DNA of 47,040 bases from Robinsoniella sp. GTDB lineage: Bacteria; Bacillota; Clostridia; Lachnospirales; Lachnospiraceae. Below, in pieces: positions 32,684 through 40,096 of the stretch. The notes beneath the pieces are model-generated. The model ran no database searches, was not told the origin of the DNA, and saw only the letters and a list, made by a program, of their open reading frames with translations. Position numbers and translations under genes: made by a program. The stretch is from positions 1 to 47,040 of the forward strand of contig JALEVQ010000044.1 of the NCBI GenBank assembly GCA_022788205.1, read 5' to 3'. Each line of letters opens with the position of its first letter. The stretch's first letter is position 1.

Positions 32684-33964
32684 ATGAGATACGATCAGGC
32701 AGTAGAAGTATTAAAAAATAACGGTATGGAGAAAATGAAGGAGATCTACGGTGCCGCATGTGCCGGGGAAAATTTAAAGAGATACGAAAACCTCGCAGAA
32801 GGCTATCAGAAATATTTTAAAGATCAGGAATTTGACTTTTTCTCTGCACCTGGAAGAACAGAGATCAGCGGAAACCACACGGATCACAACTCCGGAAAGG
32901 TTCTTGCCGGAAGCATTCATCTGGACACGATCGCAGCAGCAGGCAGAAATGGAAGCGATCAGATCCGCATGATCAGTGCAACGTATCATCAGGATATGAC
33001 AATCTCTCTGAACGATCTGGAGCGCACAAACGCTACAAGCGGCACAGGTCCACTGTTAAAGGGTATCCTGGATGGCTTCCGCAAACGCGGTCACAAGGTT
33101 GGCGGATTCAACGTCTACACGACGACGAATGTCATCGGTGCCGCAGGTGTCAGCTCATCCGCTTCTTTTGAGATGCTGATCTGCACCATCGTAAACCACT
33201 TATTCAACGATGGAGCGCTCGATATCGCAGAGTATGCACAGATCGGAAAATATGCTGAGAATAAATTCTGGAACAAACAGTCTGGACTGCTCGACCAGAT
33301 GGCATGCGCAGCAGGCGGAATTGTGACAATCGACTTTAAAGATCAGGCAAAACCAGTGTTGGAGAAGCTGGAGTTTGATTTCGATGAGTTAGGACATGAT
33401 CTTGTCATCGTCAATACCGGAAAGGGACACGCAGATCTGAGCGATGAGTATTCTTCCGTTCCGATCGAGATGAAAAAAGTAGCTCAGTATTTCGGAAAAG
33501 AAGTGCTGCGCGAGTGCACTCTTGAGGAAGTGATCGACCATGCGACAGAGGTGCGCAAGTTTGCCGGTGACAGAGCCGTTTTGAGAGCGATCCATTTCCT
33601 GACAGAGGATGAGAGAGTGGACACCGCAGTCAAGGCGATCAAAGAGAAAGACTATGCGACTCTGCTGAATGTGATCACTGAGTCCGGAAACTCTTCCTGG
33701 AAATATCTGCAGAACTGCTATCCTTCAGGGGAGCACAAAGAGCAGCCTGTGACAGTTGCGCTGGCACTGACAGAGGTTTACTTAAAGAAACTGGGACGTG
33801 GTGTATGCCGTGTACATGGAGGTGGATTCGCAGGTGTGATCATGGCACTGGTTCCACACGATGACACAGATGCATATGTGGCATATATGGCAAAACATAT
33901 GGGAAAAGATAATGTCTACAAGATGCGTATCCGCAATGCCGGTGCAATCAAAGTAGAATTTTAA
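32684..33964 (+). CDS. galK: Galactokinase
   Basis: 426 residues of the GHMP kinase superfamily. The galactokinase signature appears as PGRTEISGNHTDHNSGKVLAG (canonical GRVNLIGEHTDYNGG), the ATP loop as GAAGVSSSASFE, and motif III as CRVHGGGFAGVIMALV. SGLLDQMACAAGG corresponds to the region with the catalytic Asp. It phosphorylates galactose at C1 for the Leloir pathway. It is about 35 residues longer than the E. coli enzyme, with an N-terminal extension (1-50), and the signature differs at several places; this variant form is common in clostridia. No galT or galE is adjacent. Confidence 0.9.
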   Translation: MRYDQAVEVLKNNGMEKMKEIYGAACAGENLKRYENLAEGYQKYFKDQEFDFFSAPGRTEISGNHTDHNSGKVLAGSIHLDTIAAAGRNGSDQIRMISATYHQDMTISLNDLERTNATSGTGPLLKGILDGFRKRGHKVGGFNVYTTTNVIGAAGVSSSASFEMLICTIVNHLFNDGALDIAEYAQIGKYAENKFWNKQSGLLDQMACAAGGIVTIDFKDQAKPVLEKLEFDFDELGHDLVIVNTGKGHADLSDEYSSVPIEMKKVAQYFGKEVLRECTLEEVIDHATEVRKFAGDRAVLRAIHFLTEDERVDTAVKAIKEKDYATLLNVITESGNSSWKYLQNCYPSGEHKEQPVTVALALTEVYLKKLGRGVCRVHGGGFAGVIMALVPHDDTDAYVAYMAKHMGKDNVYKMRIRNAGAIKVEF

Positions 33965-34050
33965 GAAATTGACAGGCAAAGATTCGAAAAAGCAGCAGTG
34001 ACAGGGATTGCCATAAAGAAAAAGGCAGTGTGAAGATGCAGTGAAAGGAA

Positions 34051-34132
34051 AGGCGGTCTGTGCGTCTGGATGCAGGAAAGACAACGAAATGTTTTTCAGG
34101 CTTCCGGATGGGCAGACCGCCTGATTTTTTTT
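34051..34132 (+). terminator. Terminator after galK
   Basis: AGGCGGTCTG (34051-34060) pairs with CAGACCGCCT (34113-34122), followed after GA by eight T (34125-34132). The loop of 52 bases is long but partly structured. Confidence 0.8.
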
Positions 34133-34229
34133 GTTTTATATATTTGTTGAGAAAAAATAGAGAATGTTCTGCGAGAATAAAAAAGCAGAGCACAGAAGAA
34201 GGAAAGAGAGCAGAAAGAAGGTAAGTGCC

Positions 34230-34904
34230 ATGCGGTATAAGATTTTATTGGTGGATGATGAGATGGATATTCTCCAGATGGTGAAGGATTATCTGGAACT
34301 GGAGGGATATCTGGTGTACACGGCAAGCAATGGAAAGGAAGCGCTGGAGAAGATATCCATATTGCCGGATTTGATTTTGCTCGACATCAATCTGCCGGAT
34401 TTTGACGGGCTGGAGGTTTGCAGAAGAATCCGAAATTTTGTGGACTGTCCCATTGTGTTTTTGACAGCGAAGGTGGAAGAGCGGGATCGGGTCAATGGAT
34501 TAAAGTGCGGAGGGGATGACTATATCGTCAAGCCATTCAGTCTGGCAGAGCTAAGCGCCAGGATTGAGGCACATCTGAGAAGGGAAAAGCGCAGAGGGGA
34601 GAAGGAGGAGTTAAGATTTTGCGGCGGTTTTGTGATTCGGTATGGCGAGAGAAAGCTGTACTTTGGGGAGGAGGAGATTGCACTGACAAAGACCGAGTTT
34701 GATATCCTGGAACTTTTAAGCATGAACAAAGGGCAGATTTTCGGCAAAGAAGCAATCTATGAAAGGCTTTGGGGGTATGAAAAAGAAGGGGACAGCAGCA
34801 GTATCACAGAGCATATCAGAAGAATCCGCTCAAAGATGGGAAAGTTTCAGACCGCGTCTTTGATTGAGACCGTGTGGGGAGTGGGTTATCGATGGATTGG
34901 TTAG
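34230..34904 (+). CDS. OmpR-family response regulator
   Basis: 224 residues from ATG 34230, with GAAGG eight bases upstream; an open frame reaches back to 34164 without a ribosome site. The receiver has the acidic pair DD at 9-10, the phosphorylated Asp at 52 (LILLDINLPD), the Thr in VFLTAK and the Lys in VKPFS. The winged-helix effector domain covers 130-224 (LTKTEFDILELLSMNKGQIF, SSITEHIRRIRSKMG, VWGVGYRW). It is the first gene of a five-gene set with its kinase and an ABC exporter, which it probably controls. Confidence 0.95.
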   Translation: MRYKILLVDDEMDILQMVKDYLELEGYLVYTASNGKEALEKISILPDLILLDINLPDFDGLEVCRRIRNFVDCPIVFLTAKVEERDRVNGLKCGGDDYIVKPFSLAELSARIEAHLRREKRRGEKEELRFCGGFVIRYGERKLYFGEEEIALTKTEFDILELLSMNKGQIFGKEAIYERLWGYEKEGDSSSITEHIRRIRSKMGKFQTASLIETVWGVGYRWIG

Positions 34905-36097
34905 ATGGAATTTTGGAAAAGATCGGAGCTCGGTTTTGCAAAATGCCGCTGAAAAAAACACTCTGGTATTACATGGCACTCGCCATCCTGACGACACTGC
35001 TCGCGTATGCGCTCACATTCACGATTCTGGAAGGATGGAGAACAGTGATCGTGGATTCCTATGAGATTACTTATCAGCAGATGGTTTCCGAGAGCGGAAT
35101 CATCACGGAAGTCAAGATGACAGAAGTGAGCGAGAATGGAAATGTGATTTTAAATATTTTGCAGATAGTTTCCCTTGCGGTTCTGATCGGATATCCGGTG
35201 ATCGCAGTGTGTGTGACATCTCACCTGTACTATCAGAAGAAATTAAAAGGACCTCTGGAGAGAATGGTGGAGGAAGCAGAGTATATCGGGCGGGATGATT
35301 TGAGCCTGCCGTGTCAGTGGGAGTCGGAGGACGAGATGGGAAAGGCGTGTGAGGCGATGGAGAAGATGAGGCGAAGACTGGCAGAGAATCAGAAAGATAC
35401 CTGGGAGCTGATGGAGCAGCAGAGAAGCCTGAATGCCGCCTTTGCCCACGATATGCGCACGCCGCTGACCGTGATGCAAGGGTATACGGAACTGCTCCTT
35501 CGGTTTTACCCACAGGGAAAAATTTCACAGGAAAAGATGACGGAGACACTGGAAGCACTGGACAGACAAGTAAAGCGGATGAAAAATTTTGCGGAGACGA
35601 TGAGAGATATCAACACGCTGGATGAGAGGGAGGTAAAAAAAGAGAGGCATCTGTTTTCGGAATTAGAGGAAAAGGTCTCCCAGAGCGCAAGAGGGATGGA
35701 GCAGCTTGGAGAGATCGCTATCGAAGTGAGAAGAAAAGAAAAAAATGTGGGGGCAGAGCAGGGGTATTTTGACGAAGAACTGATGTTGGAGGTGCTGGAG
35801 AATCTGCTCGCAAATGCGCTGCGCTATGCTAAGAAAAAAGTAGAAGTACAGATAGAGACAAGCAGAGAACAAGTTTGTCTGTTTGTGCGAGATGACGGAA
35901 AGGGATTTTCCGAGGAGGAACTTTACCAGGCGACAAAGCCGTACTATACCGATCCGGCGGGAAAAGAAGAAGGGATGCACTGGGGGATCGGTCTGACGAT
36001 CTGTAAGATGTTGTGCAAAAAACACGGAGGAGATCTGACACTGTCAAACAGCGTGGACGGGGGAGCGATTGTCTGTGCGGCTTTTTGGACGGCATAG
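34892..36097 (+). CDS. Sensor histidine kinase
   Basis: About 401 residues from ATG 34892, overlapping the regulator by 13 bases; an in-frame ATG at 34874 is also possible. The first helix (about 30-48) and second (about 88-112) enclose a small extracellular sensor of about 40 residues. A HAMP-like linker follows (KKLKGPLERMVEEAEYIG). The phospho-acceptor box is AFAHDMRTPLTVMQGY, with His about 186. The ATPase has LENLLANALRYAK (N box), DDGKGFSEEE (G1) and GIGLTICKMLCKKHGG (G2). The small sensor suggests it reads the membrane or its transporter rather than a soluble ligand, as in other kinase/ABC sets. Confidence 0.95.
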   Translation: MDWLDGILEKIGARFCKMPLKKTLWYYMALAILTTLLAYALTFTILEGWRTVIVDSYEITYQQMVSESGIITEVKMTEVSENGNVILNILQIVSLAVLIGYPVIAVCVTSHLYYQKKLKGPLERMVEEAEYIGRDDLSLPCQWESEDEMGKACEAMEKMRRRLAENQKDTWELMEQQRSLNAAFAHDMRTPLTVMQGYTELLLRFYPQGKISQEKMTETLEALDRQVKRMKNFAETMRDINTLDEREVKKERHLFSELEEKVSQSARGMEQLGEIAIEVRRKEKNVGAEQGYFDEELMLEVLENLLANALRYAKKKVEVQIETSREQVCLFVRDDGKGFSEEELYQATKPYYTDPAGKEEGMHWGIGLTICKMLCKKHGGDLTLSNSVDGGAIVCAAFWTA

Positions 36098-36123
36098 AAA
36101 AAACTGAGACTGGACTTTTACAA

Positions 36124-36136
36124 TAAACGGACATGA
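36124..36136. repeat. Partial copy of the dispersed repeat
   Basis: TAAACGGACATGA matches the beginning of the repeat at 27105-27127 over 13 bases, immediately before the ribosome site of the ABC ATPase gene. Confidence 0.4.
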
Positions 36137-36151
36137 GAGGAGATAGATCAG

Positions 36152-37036
36152 ATGGAGACGAAGATTGTCTTAAGGGATGTGTGCAAGGATTATGGGAGAA
36201 AAAGGGCGCTATCGGGGATCAACCTGACGATCGAGAGCGGAATGTTTGGTCTTCTGGGACCGAATGGAGCGGGGAAGACAACCCTGATGAAGATGCTGGC
36301 GACGCTGCTGACGAAGAGCAGCGGTGAAATCACGATGTGCGGAGTTCCGATTGAGGAGAGCAGAAAAATCCGCGCGATGGTAGGGTATCTGCCGCAGGAT
36401 TTTTCGATGTATGGGACGATGAGCGTCTGTGAAGGGATGGACTATATTGGCGTGCTGTGCGGGATGGAGAAAAAGACAAGGAGGGAGAGGATTTTTGAAC
36501 TGCTAGGAAAGGTCAATCTGCAAGACTGCGAGAAGAAGAAAATCCGGACGCTCTCAGGCGGCATGAAGAGGAGAATGGGGATTGCACAGGCACTGCTGCA
36601 TGACCCGAAGGTGCTGATTGTCGATGAGCCGACGGCAGGGCTTGACCCGGAAGAGCGGGTGCGCTTCCGGAATCTGCTGTGCGAAGTGGCGCAGGATCGC
36701 ATTGTATTGCTGTCGACGCATATTGTCGGGGACATTGAGGCGACATGCGAAGAGATCGCCATCTTGCAGCAGGGGCGGATTTTGTACCGCGGGACAGTGA
36801 CAGAACTCCTGGAGGAGGCGAAAGGATCGATCTTCGAGGCAGAGATCTCGAGGATGGAGCTGGAGAAGATCAAGGAGCGCTACTGTGTGACGGGGATGAT
36901 CAGTCAGGGACAGCATGTACAGGTACGCTTTGTGTGCGAGGAGAAGGGGAAACTTCCTTTTGCCGGGGCGAGGGAATGCGAGCCAAACGCTGAGGATGCA
37001 TATTTATATCTGATGCACCGGGGAGAAATGAGGTGA
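36152..37036 (+). CDS. ABC transporter ATP-binding protein
   Basis: 294 residues. Walker A LLGPNGAGKTTLMKML near residue 35, Q-loop GYLPQDFSMY, signature LSGGMKRRMGIAQALL, Walker B VLIVDEPTAGLDPEE and switch LLSTHIV. It is a CcmA/NatA-type ATPase with an additional C-terminal domain of about 80 residues. GGAG lies nine bases before the ATG, 55 bases after the kinase stop. With the two membrane proteins that follow it forms an ABC-2 type exporter. Cargo may be a peptide, antibiotic or lipid; none can be named. Confidence 0.94.
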   Translation: METKIVLRDVCKDYGRKRALSGINLTIESGMFGLLGPNGAGKTTLMKMLATLLTKSSGEITMCGVPIEESRKIRAMVGYLPQDFSMYGTMSVCEGMDYIGVLCGMEKKTRRERIFELLGKVNLQDCEKKKIRTLSGGMKRRMGIAQALLHDPKVLIVDEPTAGLDPEERVRFRNLLCEVAQDRIVLLSTHIVGDIEATCEEIAILQQGRILYRGTVTELLEEAKGSIFEAEISRMELEKIKERYCVTGMISQGQHVQVRFVCEEKGKLPFAGARECEPNAEDAYLYLMHRGEMR

Positions 37037-37040
37037 GAAG

Positions 37041-38273
37041 ATGGGAATGCAGCTATTTTTAAAAGAATGCAGACAAAATGCAAAAAGTCTGACATATCTG
37101 GTATACGTTTGCTGTCTGATCCTATTCTATGTCACACAGCTCGGGGAGGTAAGCATGATTACAGAGCCAAAGCCCGGACAAGAGAGATATGGCACAATGC
37201 CAAGTGATGAGGAGAGCATCCAGATGGAGTGTGCGCTCAATGAGCTGTTTCAAAACTATGAGGATAACAGCTATGTGACGTATCCGCTGGGATTCTACAG
37301 ACAGGCAGCGCTTTCCGATGAAGAACAGGAATATGTGAGAGAGACGATCGAGGAAGTGGCAGGGGAAAAAATCGAGACGCTGGAAGAGAGCTTTGCCATG
37401 TACCAAGAGGAGATGGAACAGAAGATGATGGAAGGGAAATCGATTCTAGAGCTGGATACGTTCTCGATTGTGCCGGATGAGACGATCACATATGAAACAT
37501 TTCTGGAAAAGATGAAAGTCATCGACCAAATGCTGGGAGGATCAAGCCGTTTTTCTGAGAAAAGAATCAAAAGTGAGGCGACCGTCGAGATGACGTATGA
37601 GCAGGCGAAAGAAGAATATGAAAAAATCATAGAGAAAGATAAGATCAGCGGAGCGTACGCACGGCTGTTCTGCGATTATTTTGGCATTCTGCTCGCCATT
37701 CTCCCGGTATTTCTAGCGGTGACAAGAGCGGTCAGAGACCAGAGGGCAAAGGCATTTGAGGTGATTGCATCGAAGAAAATTTCCACGGCAACGCTGGTCT
37801 TAAGCCGATACTTCGCTGTGACAGCGGCGGCGATCACACCGGTGATCGTGCTTGCCATCTCACCTGCGATGCAGACGGTTTATATGGCAAAAACAATGGG
37901 CATATCGGCAGATCTGTGGATGTACGGAAAGTATATCGGCGGATGGCTGCTGCCAAGCGCGCTGTTTTCGGTCGCGGCAGGATTTTTCTTTTCGGAACTT
38001 GCAGGAGGGGCGGCAGGCATCCTGGTGATGGTTCTGTTCTGGATCGTGAATCTGTTTCAGTCTTCCTATCAGCTGACAGGGAGCGTGGGATGGAATGTGA
38101 TGCCGCGCTTCAATTCCTTAGGAAAGAGAAGCGTGTTTGAAGGAATTTTGGGGGAACTGATTCAAAACCGGATCGGCTATACGATCGCAGCGGTTTTGAT
38201 GGTGGCGGCGACGATCGTGATCTATGACAGAAAGAGAAAAGGAAGGTGGAAAAATGGCAGAAAATATCATTGA
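37041..38273 (+). CDS. ABC-2 type membrane subunit with large extracellular domain
   Basis: 410 residues. A first helix (about 18-37, LTYLVYVCCLILFYVTQLG) is followed by about 170 mostly acidic and coiled residues that should lie outside the cell. Five or so further helices come from 215 on (DYFGILLAILPVFLAVTRAV, AVTAAAITPVIVLAISPAMQ, GWLLPSALFSVAAGFFFSELAGGAAGILVMVLFW, YTIAAVLMVAATIVIY). This is the general layout of ABC-2 permeases. It starts five bases after the ATPase stop with GAGGTGAGAAG upstream, and overlaps the next gene by 20 bases. The specific family was not recognised. Confidence 0.8.
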   Translation: MGMQLFLKECRQNAKSLTYLVYVCCLILFYVTQLGEVSMITEPKPGQERYGTMPSDEESIQMECALNELFQNYEDNSYVTYPLGFYRQAALSDEEQEYVRETIEEVAGEKIETLEESFAMYQEEMEQKMMEGKSILELDTFSIVPDETITYETFLEKMKVIDQMLGGSSRFSEKRIKSEATVEMTYEQAKEEYEKIIEKDKISGAYARLFCDYFGILLAILPVFLAVTRAVRDQRAKAFEVIASKKISTATLVLSRYFAVTAAAITPVIVLAISPAMQTVYMAKTMGISADLWMYGKYIGGWLLPSALFSVAAGFFFSELAGGAAGILVMVLFWIVNLFQSSYQLTGSVGWNVMPRFNSLGKRSVFEGILGELIQNRIGYTIAAVLMVAATIVIYDRKRKGRWKNGRKYH

Positions 38274-38943
38274 AATCTGGAAAGCCAACTGGAGAGGCAA
38301 CCTGCGCTGTCACGCACTTGGCGCGCTGATTCTGTGCGCTGTCACACCGTTTCTGTTTGATACAAGAGGGTTAGACGCCGTCTCGACGGCAAAAATTCTG
38401 GAATGCTATCTGATTTTGATGGGGATTGTATGCCTTGTCCCGGTTTTCTTGCCGGATCAGGATCATGCTATCCGAGAATTGCTGGACACCAAACGGATGT
38501 CGCCGGCGGTGGTCTGCGCGGTGCGTCTGGCACAGTCGATCACGGTCTTGACCATCCTGACAGGAGGAATGTTGTGGTATCTCAGAGAGAATGGGTGTGA
38601 GTTTCCCTTTAAAATGTACTTTGCCGGGAGCATGGCGGGGATGCTGTTTGTGGGAAGTATCGGGATGATCGTCTTTGCACTGACCGACAAGATGCCGCTT
38701 TCCTACATGGCTGCGATCCTGTACTATGTCATCGACACGGGAGGAGGGAAAAAATACCTCGGAAACTGGTATCTTCACTCGATGTGCGAAGAGAGCTTCC
38801 AGGAGAAATGGTATCTTTTCCTCACAGGCGCAGCACTGATTGGGCTGGCGCTGCTTTGCAGAACATATGCAGGAAGGTGGCATTTCGGGAAAAGGAAAAA
38901 GCCATCTCAAATCTTTCGGATCAGAGCCGGGATGGGAGGATGA
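38254..38943 (+). CDS. Membrane protein, probable second ABC exporter subunit
   Basis: 229 residues from ATG 38254, with GGAAGGTGG four bases upstream and inside the end of the previous gene, so translation is coupled; an ATG at 38224 in the same frame is less well placed. Helices: LGALILCAVTPFLF, KILECYLILMGIVCLVPVFLP, VVCAVRLAQSITVLTILTGGML, YFAGSMAGMLFVGSIGMIVFALT, MPLSYMAAILYYVID and WYLFLTGAALIGLALLC. I do not recognise a named family. Position and layout suggest it partners the preceding permease. It overlaps the convergent methyltransferase by 37 bases. Confidence 0.75.
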   Translation: MAENIIEIWKANWRGNLRCHALGALILCAVTPFLFDTRGLDAVSTAKILECYLILMGIVCLVPVFLPDQDHAIRELLDTKRMSPAVVCAVRLAQSITVLTILTGGMLWYLRENGCEFPFKMYFAGSMAGMLFVGSIGMIVFALTDKMPLSYMAAILYYVIDTGGGKKYLGNWYLHSMCEESFQEKWYLFLTGAALIGLALLCRTYAGRWHFGKRKKPSQIFRIRAGMGG

Positions 38944-39470
38944 TTTGGGCGGTTGTAATACTGCGAGAGAATCACAAGATATTTCCTGGAATCTAACGTC
39001 TTTAAGAACGACAGAATGGCATCGCGCTCCTCAAATCCAGTGTCGCCGCCGCTGTAGATACACAGACTCATCAGACCTCCCTTTTTGAGAAGCGAAAGTC
39101 CGCTCTTGATGGCAAGGAGGCTTGTGTCCGCATGTGTGCAGACCGTGTGATCGCCGGTCGGAAGATAGCCGAAATTAAAGACGATACAGCTGACAGTCTC
39201 AGGGGCAACATACTGATCCATCTGCGTGTGAGAGCAAAGATGAAGACTGCAGCGCGAAAGAAGGCTGGAATGTTCCAGTCTTTTTTGCGTGAGGCAAAGA
39301 GCCTCCTGCTGGATATCAAAAGCGTGCACATGACCACTCTCACCGACAAGACGGCACAAAAGCTCTGTGTCATTTCCCTTTCCCATCGTGGCATCGATGC
39401 ACAGATCGCCAGGCTTGACATGATCACAGACAAAATGACTGCACCAGGCAGTGATTTGATAAGAATTCAT
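38907..39470 (-). CDS. mnmM: YtqB/MnmM-type class I methyltransferase
   Basis: 187 residues with a SAM-binding core: DLCIDATMGKGNDTELL (motif I, about 22-38), VHAFDIQQEAL (motif II), VSCIVFNFGYLPTGDHTVCTHADTS (family block, about 92-116) and the SGGDTGFEERDAIL segment. This is the rRNA_methylase-like family of B. subtilis YtqB, reported as MnmM, which methylates 5-aminomethyl-2-thiouridine to mnm5s2U at the tRNA wobble position. AAAGGA lies nine bases before the ATG. It ends inside the preceding plus-strand gene and begins beside a cluster of palindromes. Confidence 0.85.
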   Translation of the reverse strand: MNSYQITAWCSHFVCDHVKPGDLCIDATMGKGNDTELLCRLVGESGHVHAFDIQQEALCLTQKRLEHSSLLSRCSLHLCSHTQMDQYVAPETVSCIVFNFGYLPTGDHTVCTHADTSLLAIKSGLSLLKKGGLMSLCIYSGGDTGFEERDAILSFLKTLDSRKYLVILSQYYNRPNHPPIPALIRKI

Positions 39471-39487
39471 AGCAAAGCATCCTTTCT

Positions 39488-39533
39488 GATAAAAATAGAA
39501 TATTTTCTATTTTATCACATGTGACTCCGGAGT
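39488..39533. promoter_or_regulatory. Three abutting palindromes between divergent genes
   Basis: 39488-39516 is an A+T-rich imperfect palindrome (GATAAAAATAGAA against TTTCTATTTTATC). It shares two bases with TCACATGTGA (39515-39524), and that shares one base with ACTCCGGAGT (39524-39533). The cluster begins 18 bases upstream of the mnmM start codon on the other strand. Confidence 0.5.
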
Positions 39534-39567
39534 GCGCAAACAAAAACGGAATCCTTTGGATTTAGGT

Positions 39568-39596
39568 TTGACTTTCCAGAGGGAAGATGGTACTCT
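39568..39596 (+). promoter_or_regulatory. Possible promoter of the anti-sigma-like gene
   Basis: TTGACT (39568-39573), 17 bases, TACTCT (39591-39596). The -10 is weak. If used, the coding start must be at 39625 or later. Confidence 0.45.
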
Positions 39597-39639
39597 TAAA
39601 CCAAAACGAAAGAAAGCAGACAGAATGGAGATGATGGAA

Positions 39640-40023
39640 ATGGATATGACATGCAGGGAGGCACAGAGCCTTGTAAATGATTATATCAATCGTGATTTGG
39701 GAGAAAAAAAGTTAGACAGCTTTTTAAAACATGTGCGGGAGTGCAAAGAATGCTATGAAGAGTTGGAAATCTATTATATCATCCATTTTGCTGTGCAGAG
39801 ACTTGATTCGGAGGAACAGATTTCCTACGATGTCAAGCGTATGCTGGAAGAGGATTTGCGCGATGCGGAAAAGTGCGTCAGAAAATGGAAAATCAAGCGC
39901 TCTTACCGCTATATCATCATGATTGCGGCAGAGATTTTGCTGTGCTTTCTGATTGCGACACAGATACAGAATTTTTCTTTGGGGGGAATCGAGGAGACAT
40001 TTTTCTACCGAATCTTCTTTTGA
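39640..40023 (+). CDS. Small membrane protein with zf-HC2 anti-sigma-like domain
   Basis: About 127 residues. MDMTCREAQSLVNDYINRDLGEKKLDSFLKHVRECKECYEELEIYY gives the C...HxxxCxxC zinc motif of zf-HC2 anti-sigma proteins (shown here in parts: HVRECKECYEEL). One helix near the C-terminus (IIMIAAEILLCFLIATQ) places the domain inside the cell. No sigma factor gene adjoins it, so its partner is unknown. The open frame goes back to 39532, but a promoter lies within that extension, and GGAG (39627-39630) fits ATG 39640; ATGs at 39625, 39631 and 39634 are alternatives. polA follows 73 bases later. Confidence 0.75.
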   Translation: MDMTCREAQSLVNDYINRDLGEKKLDSFLKHVRECKECYEELEIYYIIHFAVQRLDSEEQISYDVKRMLEEDLRDAEKCVRKWKIKRSYRYIIMIAAEILLCFLIATQIQNFSLGGIEETFFYRIFF

Positions 40024-40096
40024 CAGAACATAAGAGACAAAAAAGCAGAGAGCGAATGCGGCAGGAAGAACCGCTTTGCCGGAAAGGGATCAGAAT

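Noticed and set aside
39532-39639. N-terminal extension of the anti-sigma-like protein
   Set aside because: Basic, low-similarity sequence crossing a plausible promoter; the zinc domain begins right at the later start.
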